Source: Stenotrophomonas maltophilia (GTDB lineage Bacteria; Pseudomonadota; Gammaproteobacteria; Xanthomonadales; Xanthomonadaceae). From it: DNA of 11,456 nt. Location of the stretch: positions 14,134 to 25,589 of the forward strand of contig DGLB01000017.1 in NCBI GenBank assembly GCA_002387845.1, written 5' to 3'. The notes beneath the pieces were generated by a model. That model worked only from the letters and a program-made list of their open reading frames with translations, ran no database searches and had not been told where the DNA came from. Of this stretch, positions 1 through 5,437 are shown piece after piece. The stretch's first letter is position 1; every line of letters begins with the position of its first letter. The position numbers and the translations under genes were made by a program.

Positions 1-3
1 CAT

Positions 4-38
4 GCGGCTCACGCCCCCTCCAGCCCATCCCGAGCCGC
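4..38. other. Weak hairpin at the left edge
   Basis: The arms gcggctc (4-10) and gagccgc (32-38) are perfect 7-bp inverted repeats separated by 21 bases. No T-run follows on either strand, so there is no good case for an intrinsic terminator. It may belong to the 3' end of a gene outside the window, or to the repeat element that begins at about 43. Confidence 0.25.
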
Positions 39-42
39 CATC

Positions 43-217
43 GACAGATTGTCGGTGGCCATCGAAGATCAAAATCAACGGCGATTCCGATCCATTGTCA
101 TGCGTTACCGGATGTTGGGGATTTCACGGCGGTCGTCTTGCGACCGACCCTACCGGACCTCATGCAATGGGATCGTGCAGATGGGTTTTGATCTTCCGTG
201 GCCACCTGCCAACTGTC
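43..217. repeat. Imperfect fold-back (inverted repeat) element, about 175 bp
   Basis: The outer 32 bases (43-74) match the reverse complement of 186-217 at 26 of 32 positions without gaps, including an 11-base identical block (64-74 against 186-196) and an 8-base block (54-61 against 199-206). The inversion continues inward: cgatccattgtcatg (88-102) matches the reverse complement of 161-175 apart from single-base indels. A small perfect hairpin (cggtcg 130-135, cgaccg 141-146) sits near the centre. No reading frame here looks coding. A third copy of the outer unit lies at 11348-11380, so this is a dispersed repeat. Whether it is a non-autonomous mobile element (MITE-like) or a paired REP-type repeat cannot be decided from one copy, and I see no clear target-site duplication. 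It lies about 20 bases past the ggt stop and may serve as its transcript end. Confidence 0.6.
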
Positions 218-230
218 TGGGGCGAGACAG
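213..230 (-). terminator. Possible 3' hairpin of ggt
   Basis: A perfect 6-bp stem (ctgtct 213-218, agacag 225-230) with a 6-base loop begins 7 bases past the ggt stop codon, in the place expected for a terminator on the minus strand. It is weak: only two T residues follow on the minus strand, with no real U-tract. It partly overlaps the outer arm of the fold-back element at 43-217. Confidence 0.25.
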
Positions 231-236
231 CCGACG

Positions 237-1955
237 TCAGTACCCCGCCGCCTGCCCGTCCTTGCGGCTTTCGGAGGCACCGTAGTACACGCCGGTGTCC
301 GGGTCGCGCAGGATCGCCTGGTAGCCACCGTACGGGCCGTCGGCGAACGTTACCTTGTGGCCCTTGCGCATCAGCGCGCGCACGGTTTCATACGGGAAGC
401 CGGTTTCCAGGTTGATCTCGCCGCCATCGCTCATCGCCGTCGCCTGGCCGGTCGGTTCGGTCGAACCCTCATGCTGGATGCGCGGCGCGTCGCCGGCTTC
501 CTGCAGGTTCATGCCGAAGTCGACCATGTTCATCACGATCTGCGCGTGCCCCTGCGGCTGCATCGCCCCGCCCATCACGCCGAAGCTCATCCACGGCTTG
601 CCATCCTTGGTCACAAAGCCCGGAATGATGGTCTGGAACGGACGCTTGCCCGGTGCGTAGCCATTCGGGTGGTCCTTCTGCAGCACGAACATCTCGCCGC
701 GGTCCTGCAGGATGAAGCCCAGCCCCGGCGGGGCCATGCCGCTGCCCATGCCGCGGTAGTTCGACTGGATCAACGACACCATCATCCCGTCCGCATCGGC
801 CACCGTCATGTAGATGGTGTCGCCTTCCTGCAGCTGCTTCGGCGTGCCCGGCTGCACTTCCTTCAGCGCCTTGTCCATCGAGATCAGCTTGCGGCGCTCG
901 GCAGCGTATTCCTTCGAGACCAGCTTGGCCACCGGCGCCGGATGGAAGGCCGGGTCGGTGTAGAAGCGCGCACGGTCGGCGAACGCCAGCTTCTTCGCCT
1001 CGGTGAACAGATGCACATGTTCGGGCGAACCGAATGCGATCTTCGAGAAATCGTAGCCCTCCAGCACATTGAGGATCTGCAACGCCGCGATGCCCTGGCT
1101 GTTCGGTGGCAGCTCCCACACGTCGTAGCCGCGGTAATTGCTGCTGACCGGCTCCACCCACTCGCCATGGTGGCTGGCCATGTCGTCGTAGCTCAGGTAA
1201 CCGCCATTGGCCTTGAAATAGGTGCCGATGGTGCGCGCGATGTCACCCTTGTAGAACGCATCGCGGCCGCCCTGGGCAATCTGCTCCAGCGTGTTGGCCA
1301 GGTTGGGGTTCTTCCACAGCTCGCCCTTGCGCGGTGCATGCCCGTTGATCGTGAACTGTTCACTGAAGCCCGGGTACTTCGACAGGCGCGGTACCGAACG
1401 GTCCCAGTAGTAGGCGATCACTTCCGCCACCGGATGGCCTTCGCGCGCGTAGCGGATCGCCGGTGCGAGGTTGTCCGCCATCGGCTTGCGACCAAAGCGC
1501 TCGTGCAGCGCGAACCAGCCGTCCACCGCGCCCGGCACTGACACCGGCAGCGGACCGGTCGCCGGAATCTCCTTCAACCCACGGCGCTGGAACTCGGCCA
1601 GGGTCAGCGACTTCGGCGAGCGGCCCGAACCGTTGTAGCCATACAGCTTCTGCGTCTTCGGATCCCACACGATCGCAAACAGATCGCCGCCGATGCCATT
1701 GCCGGTCGGCTCCATCAACCCCAGCGCCGCGTTGGCGGCAATGGCGGCGTCCATCGCCGAGCCGCCGCTTTTCATCACATCCAGTGCGATCTGGGTCGCC
1801 AGCGGCTGCGAGGTCGCCGCCATCGCATGCGGGGCGATCACTTCGGAGCGGGTGGCAAAGTCGCGGCCGGTGACCCGGTCAGCGGCAGTGGACAGCGTGG
1901 GCAGGGCGCACAGCAGGGCAGCGGCCAGCAGGCCGCGGGCAAGGGGTCGGGACAC
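237..1955 (-). CDS. ggt: Gamma-glutamyltransferase family protein, secreted (GGT-like Ntn hydrolase)
   Basis: The product has 572 residues, the normal length for an unprocessed GGT. The GTG start at 1955 is chosen because a CAGGAAA ribosome site lies 7 bases before it and translation begins directly with a Sec signal peptide: a short basic stretch, then a Leu/Ala core, with cleavage near residues 24-25 (STAA). A frame-wise TTG at 2021 would add 22 residues in front of the signal. Visible family marks are the glycine-rich NGIGGD (86-91), an arginine in GSGRSP (R112), the Gly-Gly of MGGAMQPQG (462-463) that should form the oxyanion hole, and the C-terminal end YYGASESR...AAGY. The catalytic N-terminal threonine of the small subunit should be T380 in GDTIYMTVAD, giving a periplasmic heterodimer of about 355 and 193 residues after self-cleavage. 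Classical GGTs hydrolyse or transpeptidate gamma-glutamyl compounds such as glutathione. Here the usual PLSSM substrate motif is replaced by RPFQTIIP (438-445), as in YwrD-like and acylase-like relatives, so the substrate is uncertain. It is transcribed away from the ilv operon. Confidence 0.93.
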   Translation of the reverse strand: MSRPLARGLLAAALLCALPTLSTAADRVTGRDFATRSEVIAPHAMAATSQPLATQIALDVMKSGGSAMDAAIAANAALGLMEPTGNGIGGDLFAIVWDPKTQKLYGYNGSGRSPKSLTLAEFQRRGLKEIPATGPLPVSVPGAVDGWFALHERFGRKPMADNLAPAIRYAREGHPVAEVIAYYWDRSVPRLSKYPGFSEQFTINGHAPRKGELWKNPNLANTLEQIAQGGRDAFYKGDIARTIGTYFKANGGYLSYDDMASHHGEWVEPVSSNYRGYDVWELPPNSQGIAALQILNVLEGYDFSKIAFGSPEHVHLFTEAKKLAFADRARFYTDPAFHPAPVAKLVSKEYAAERRKLISMDKALKEVQPGTPKQLQEGDTIYMTVADADGMMVSLIQSNYRGMGSGMAPPGLGFILQDRGEMFVLQKDHPNGYAPGKRPFQTIIPGFVTKDGKPWMSFGVMGGAMQPQGHAQIVMNMVDFGMNLQEAGDAPRIQHEGSTEPTGQATAMSDGGEINLETGFPYETVRALMRKGHKVTFADGPYGGYQAILRDPDTGVYYGASESRKDGQAAGY

Positions 1956-2071
1956 GAGGATTTCCTGAGGGTGGTTGCCCCTGAATAGTCGCCGGAGCGC
2001 GCCTGCACGCACATCCGACAATGGTCATGTACGACACCTGCAACACGCTTGAATCCGCGCGGAAACCTGCC

Positions 2072-2084
2072 TTCAATACTTGAA
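2072..2084. promoter_or_regulatory. LysR-box-like palindrome in the ggt/ilv divergent region
   Basis: TTCAA-TAC-TTGAA is a perfect 5-bp inverted repeat with the T-N11-A spacing typical of LysR-type regulator sites. It lies 117 bases upstream of the ggt start and 98 bases upstream of the ilv -35 box. A second small palindrome, gcaac-catc-gttgc, lies at 2112-2125. Such short palindromes arise by chance, and no LysR gene is in the window, so this is only a candidate. Otherwise the stretch 1956-2181 shows no gene and no convincing ggt promoter. Confidence 0.2.
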
Positions 2085-2181
2085 TCTGCATTCACCAGAA
2101 CACTTTCACCCGCAACCATCGTTGCAGCACAAGGGTTTGCGCTGGATACAGGCGAAACTGTTGGAAATTGTGCCGGTACGG

Positions 2182-2211
2182 TTGACACCGCCAAAACCGC
2201 TGTGGTTTTCT
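2182..2211 (+). promoter_or_regulatory. Sigma-70-type promoter of the ilv-leu operon
   Basis: A perfect consensus -35 box TTGACA (2182-2187) is followed after 18 bases by TTTTCT (2206-2211), a weak -10 box (3 of 6) that is helped by an extended -10 TG at 2203-2204. Transcription should begin near 2217-2219, that is, at or within two bases of the ATG of the leader gene. The placement upstream of a complete attenuator supports it as the main operon promoter. The -10 is the weak point of the call. Confidence 0.6.
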
Positions 2212-2218
2212 CGATCAC

Positions 2219-2347
2219 ATGTTGCGACGCCACACGCCCATCCGCGAATCCATCGAGCACGCCAGCCCTGGCGCGACCTCGATTCGTTCGCTCCTTGTAC
2301 TCGTACTTATTACCCAGCCCACAGGAGCGGGACGGACCGGCGTGTAA
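2219..2347 (+). CDS. ilvL: Branched-chain amino acid leader peptide (42 residues) of the attenuator
   Basis: This small frame runs ATG 2219 to TAA 2345-2347. Codons 25-31 read Leu-Leu-Val-Leu-Val-Leu-Ile (SLLVLVLIT), the block expected of a control peptide for an operon making all three branched-chain amino acids. The codons used are CTC, CTT, GTA, CTC, GTA, CTT, ATT. They avoid CTG, GTG and ATC, which dominate the structural genes nearby, so they are likely slow codons. The tail (TQPTGAGRTGV) resembles in style the end of the enterobacterial ilv leader peptide. No Shine-Dalgarno sequence precedes the ATG, and the predicted transcript starts at about the same base, so a leaderless message is likely. 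The 24 residues before the control block, with several arginines and histidines, are unusually long for this type of leader. The role is inferred from the peptide together with the hairpins around it. Confidence 0.85.
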   Translation: MLRRHTPIRESIEHASPGATSIRSLLVLVLITQPTGAGRTGV

Positions 2348-2400
2348 GCAGCAATGCCAGGAATCCATCAAACCCGCACCGGTCACGGCGCGGGTTTTTT
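2287..2400 (+). promoter_or_regulatory. Ribosome-mediated transcription attenuator of the ilv-leu operon
   Basis: Three mutually exclusive RNA pairings can be drawn. The pause hairpin (1:2) pairs cgctcct 2289-2295 with aggagcg 2323-2329, extendable by G-U pairs to 2287/2331, and its left arm and loop carry the Leu/Val/Ile codons. The antiterminator (2:3) pairs 2335-2344 with 2375-2384: gaccgg with ccggtc, then one mismatch and three more pairs. The terminator (3:4) is at 2370-2400. A ribosome stalled at the control codons (2291-2311) would mask arm 1 and leave 2335-2344 free to pair with 2375-2384, allowing read-through into ilvC. A ribosome reaching the stop at 2345 would cover 2335-2344 and let the terminator form. 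This is the established logic of amino-acid operon attenuation; its use here is inferred from the sequence. Confidence 0.85.
2370..2400 (+). terminator. Intrinsic terminator of the attenuator
   Basis: The stem aaacccgc (2370-2377) with gcgggttt (2390-2397), one A-C mismatch, then ccg/cgg (2379-2381, 2386-2388) closes a gtca loop and runs into six T residues (2395-2400). It lies between the leader stop and ilvC, so transcripts ending here would be about 180 bases long and carry only the leader gene. Confidence 0.88.
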
Positions 2401-2449
2401 CGTTTCAGAACCCTTCGTTTTTGTTTCCCCCTCCCAAAGGACCACCCCG

Positions 2450-3424
2450 ATGAGCACCAACGACCTGCCCCAGATCAAGATCGCTGTAGTCGGCTACGGC
2501 AGCCAGGGCCGCGCCCATGCACTGAACCTGCGTGAATCCGGCTTCGACGTGGTGATTGGCCTGCGTCCGGGCGGTCCGACCGAGGTCAAGGCGCAGGCCG
2601 ACGGCTTCACCGTGAAGGCCCCGGCCGACGCCGTGAAGGACGCCGACCTGGTCGCCGTGCTGACCCCGGACATGGTGCAGAAGAAGCTCTACGAAGACGT
2701 GCTGGCCCCGAACATGAAACAGGGTTCGGTGCTGCTGTTCGCGCACGGCCTGAACGTGCACTTCAACATGATCGCCCCGCGCGACGACCTGGACGTGGTG
2801 CTGGTCGCCCCCAAGGGACCGGGCGCGCTGGTGCGTCGCGAGTACGAAATCGGCCGTGGCGTGCCCTGCATCTGGGCGGTGTACCAGGACAAGAGCGGCA
2901 AGGCCGCCGAGTTTGCCCTGGCCTATGCGGCCGGCCTGGGCGGCGCGCGCGCCAACCTGATCCAGACCACCTTCAAGGAAGAAACCGAAACCGATCTGTT
3001 CGGCGAACAGGCCGTGCTGTGCGGCGGTGCGTCGGCGCTGGTCCAGGCCGGTTTTGAGACCCTGGTGGAAGCCGGTTACCAGCCGGAAATCGCGTACTAC
3101 GAAGTGCTGCACGAACTGAAGCTGATCGTCGATCTGTTCTACGAAGGCGGCATCACCCGCATGCTGGAATTCATCTCCGAAACCGCGCAGTACGGCGACT
3201 ACGTGAGCGGGCCGCGGGTGATTGATGCCGGCACCAAGGAACGCATGAAGGCGGTGCTGGCCGACATCCAGGACGGCACCTTCACCAAGAACTGGGTTGC
3301 CGAGTACGAAGCGGGCCTGCCGAACTATAACAAGTTCAAGCAGGCCGACCTGGAGCACCCGATTGAAAAGGTAGGCAAGGAACTGCGCGCCAAGATGGTC
3401 TGGTTGCAAAGTCAAGCCGCGTAA
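2450..3424 (+). CDS. ilvC: Ketol-acid reductoisomerase (NADP+), class I
   Basis: The enzyme converts 2-acetolactate and 2-aceto-2-hydroxybutyrate to the dihydroxy acids of the valine/leucine and isoleucine pathways with NADPH and Mg2+. It has 324 residues, the length of short class I enzymes rather than the ~490-residue enterobacterial form. The N-terminal Rossmann fold shows GYGSQG (15-20), and the following cofactor loop holds R39 and T44. Likely catalytic and metal ligands are H99, K122 (APKGPG), D182 and E186 (TDLFGEQ), E218 and E222 (YYEVLHELK) and S243 (SETAQYG). The ATG at 2450 has AAAGGA 8 bases upstream; the frame stays open back to an ATG at 2354, but that start lies in front of the attenuator terminator and adds unrelated sequence. 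It is the first structural gene after the attenuator, and ilvG follows after 38 bases. Confidence 0.97.
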   Translation: MSTNDLPQIKIAVVGYGSQGRAHALNLRESGFDVVIGLRPGGPTEVKAQADGFTVKAPADAVKDADLVAVLTPDMVQKKLYEDVLAPNMKQGSVLLFAHGLNVHFNMIAPRDDLDVVLVAPKGPGALVRREYEIGRGVPCIWAVYQDKSGKAAEFALAYAAGLGGARANLIQTTFKEETETDLFGEQAVLCGGASALVQAGFETLVEAGYQPEIAYYEVLHELKLIVDLFYEGGITRMLEFISETAQYGDYVSGPRVIDAGTKERMKAVLADIQDGTFTKNWVAEYEAGLPNYNKFKQADLEHPIEKVGKELRAKMVWLQSQAA

Positions 3425-3462
3425 CCGCGCGGCCTCCCCCACCGCTTCAGAAAGGTTCCCGC

Positions 3463-5199
3463 ATGAACACCTCCGCACACAGCACCGCGCCCCGCAACGG
3501 CGCACGCTGGTTGACGCAGGCCCTGGAAGCCGAAGGCGTGGACACGCTGTTCGGCTATCCGGGCGGCACCATCATGCCCTTCTACGACGCCCTGGTGGAT
3601 TCCAGGCTCAAGCACATCCTGGTCCGCCACGAGCAGGGCGCAGCGCTGGCCGCGAACGGCTATGCCCGCGCCAGCGGCAAGGTCGGCGTCTGCGTGGCCA
3701 CCTCCGGCCCGGGCGCGTCCAACCTGGTCACCGGCATTGCCGATGCCATGCTCGATTCGGTACCTATGGTCTGCATCACCGGCCAGGTCGCCACCCCGCT
3801 GCTGGGCACCGACGCGTTCCAGGAACTGGACGTGTTCGGCCTGACCCTGCCGATCGTCAAACACAGCTGGCTGGTACGGTCGGTGGATGACCTGCCGCGC
3901 GTGGTCCGCGAAGCCTTCCGCATTGCCCGCGAAGGCCGACCGGGGCCGGTGCTGATCGACCTGCCCAAGGACGTGCAGGTCGCCGATGCCAGCCATCTGC
4001 CGGTGCATGTACCCGACACCGTGAACCCGCCGGTCGCACCGCGCAACGAGGCCTTGGCTGCGGCGCTGGCCGCGATTGCCGCAGCCGAGAAGCCGGTGAT
4101 CTACGGCGGCGGCGGCATCGCCCTGGGGGATGCGGTCGATGACTTCCGCACCTTCGTCGACACCACCGCCATTCCCACCGTGCTGACCCTGCGTGGCCTG
4201 GGCGCGCTGCCGGCGCAGCATCCGCATTACCTGGGCATGCTGGGCATGCACGGCACCCGCGCTGCCAACATGGCAGTGCAGGAAAGCGACCTGCTGGTGG
4301 TGGTGGGCGCGCGCTTCGATGATCGCGCCACCGGCAAGCTGGCCGAATTCGCACCGTTTGCACGGGTGCTGCACATCGATGCCGACGCGTATGAGATTTC
4401 CAAGTTACGTACGGCCGATATCGCCGTTCCCGGCAATGTCGGCACCGCCCTGCGCACACTGACCGCCGGCGTGGAAAGCACACCGGCCAGCCAGCAGGCC
4501 TGGCGCAAGCGCTGTGTGACCCACCGCGAACGCTTCGCTGCCCGCTACGATGCACCCGGCTCGCACATCTACGCCCCCGCGCTGCTGAAGCGGCTGAGCG
4601 AAGTCGCCCCGTCGAACGCGATCATCGCCTGCGATGTCGGCCAGCATCAGATGTGGGTGGCCCAGCACTGTCGCTTCAACCATCCGCGCAATCACCTGAC
4701 CAGCGGCGCGCTGGGCACGATGGGCTTTGGCCTGCCGGCGGCGATGGGCGCGCAGTTCGCCTGCCCCGACCGCACCGTGGTGCTGGTCTCCGGTGATGGC
4801 AGCTTCATGATGAACGTGCAGGAGCTGGCCACCATTGCCCGCTGTCGCCTGCCGGTGAAGATCGTGCTGCTGGACAACAGTTCGCTGGGCATGGTGCGGC
4901 AGTGGCAGGAACTGTTCTTCGCCGAGCGCTACAGCGAGATCGACCTGTCCGACAACCCCGACTTCGCCGCGCTGGCCAAGGTGTTCGGGATTCCGGCCAC
5001 CCGTATCGAAGCCCGCGACGACGTCGAAGGCGGCCTGGCCGCACTGCTGGCCGAACCCGGCCCGGCGCTGCTGCACGTCGCCATCGACGCCCGCGCCAAT
5101 GTCTGGCCGCTGGTCCCGCCGAACAATGCCAACAGCACCATGCTGGACAGCAACCCCGCTCACCAGACCCAGGAGATTCCCAATGCAATACCGGCTTGA
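3463..5199 (+). CDS. ilvG: Acetohydroxyacid (acetolactate) synthase, large catalytic subunit
   Basis: This TPP-dependent enzyme condenses pyruvate with pyruvate or 2-oxobutyrate, the first common step of valine, leucine and isoleucine synthesis. The 578 residues show the three domains of the family. The N-terminal TPP domain has the catalytic glutamate E57 in VRHEQGAALAANGYAR and the SGPGASN block. The central FAD-binding domain has GMHGTRAANMAV and GARFDDRATG. The C-terminal TPP domain has GDGSFMMN (444-451) and, about 25 residues on, DNSSLGMVRQWQ, which completes the Mg/TPP motif with D445 and N472. The C-terminal VPPNN is also typical. The ATG has AAAGG 7 bases upstream. The last 17 bases overlap ilvM, so the two subunits are probably made by coupled translation. 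The symbol ilvG rather than ilvB or ilvI is used because the small subunit next to it is of the short IlvM type. Confidence 0.96.
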   Translation: MNTSAHSTAPRNGARWLTQALEAEGVDTLFGYPGGTIMPFYDALVDSRLKHILVRHEQGAALAANGYARASGKVGVCVATSGPGASNLVTGIADAMLDSVPMVCITGQVATPLLGTDAFQELDVFGLTLPIVKHSWLVRSVDDLPRVVREAFRIAREGRPGPVLIDLPKDVQVADASHLPVHVPDTVNPPVAPRNEALAAALAAIAAAEKPVIYGGGGIALGDAVDDFRTFVDTTAIPTVLTLRGLGALPAQHPHYLGMLGMHGTRAANMAVQESDLLVVVGARFDDRATGKLAEFAPFARVLHIDADAYEISKLRTADIAVPGNVGTALRTLTAGVESTPASQQAWRKRCVTHRERFAARYDAPGSHIYAPALLKRLSEVAPSNAIIACDVGQHQMWVAQHCRFNHPRNHLTSGALGTMGFGLPAAMGAQFACPDRTVVLVSGDGSFMMNVQELATIARCRLPVKIVLLDNSSLGMVRQWQELFFAERYSEIDLSDNPDFAALAKVFGIPATRIEARDDVEGGLAALLAEPGPALLHVAIDARANVWPLVPPNNANSTMLDSNPAHQTQEIPNAIPA

Positions 5200-5437
5200 C
5201 CTGGTGCTGGCTCCGGCCGAAGGCGCGCTGCTGCGCGTGATCGGCATGGCCGAACGCCGCGGCTTTGCGCCGCGCGCGATCGCCGGCGCGCCCAATGCCG
5301 CCGACGATGGCCGCTGGCACGTGCAGCTGGTGGTGGACGGCAACCGTCCGCCGGAAACGCTGTGCCGCCAGATCGAGAAGATCTATGACTGTGTCTCGGT
5401 GCGGATCAGCGCGTTGGGGGAGAGCAATGCCGGCTAG
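5183..5437 (+). CDS. ilvM: Acetohydroxyacid synthase small (regulatory) subunit, IlvM type
   Basis: This 84-residue protein is one ACT domain (MQYRLDLVLAPAEGALLRVI and onward, ending in a YDCVSVRI strand), close in length to enterobacterial IlvM (about 87). Small subunits of this kind bind and activate the large subunit. The enterobacterial IlvGM isozyme is insensitive to valine, but whether that holds here cannot be read from the sequence. The ATG at 5183 has a strong AGGAG 7 bases upstream, located inside the end of ilvG, and the two genes overlap by 17 bases. The stop overlaps the start of ilvA by 11 bases. This places the small subunit between its partner and threonine deaminase. Confidence 0.9.
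   Translation: MQYRLDLVLAPAEGALLRVIGMAERRGFAPRAIAGAPNAADDGRWHVQLVVDGNRPPETLCRQIEKIYDCVSVRISALGESNAG

Noticed and set aside
198..1541. Plus-strand frame of 447 codons opposite ggt
   Set aside because: The composition (Arg/His/Ala-rich) is that of an antisense shadow, and ggt itself has full family motifs.
1956..2021. N-terminal extension of ggt to a TTG at 2021
   Set aside because: It would place 22 extra residues before a perfectly placed signal peptide, while the GTG at 1955 has a good ribosome site.
2354..2449. N-terminal extension of ilvC to ATG 2354
   Set aside because: This stretch is the attenuator terminator; the extra 32 residues do not resemble ketol-acid reductoisomerase, and the ATG at 2450 has a good ribosome site.
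3416..3433. Hairpin gccgcg/cgcggc at the ilvC stop codon
   Set aside because: The 6-bp stem has no T-run and such stems are frequent at this GC content; I would not call it a terminator or processing site.
2405..3505. Minus-strand frame of 366 codons opposite ilvC
   Set aside because: It is a shadow of ilvC in a GC-rich reading frame; the product has no motifs and no ribosome site.
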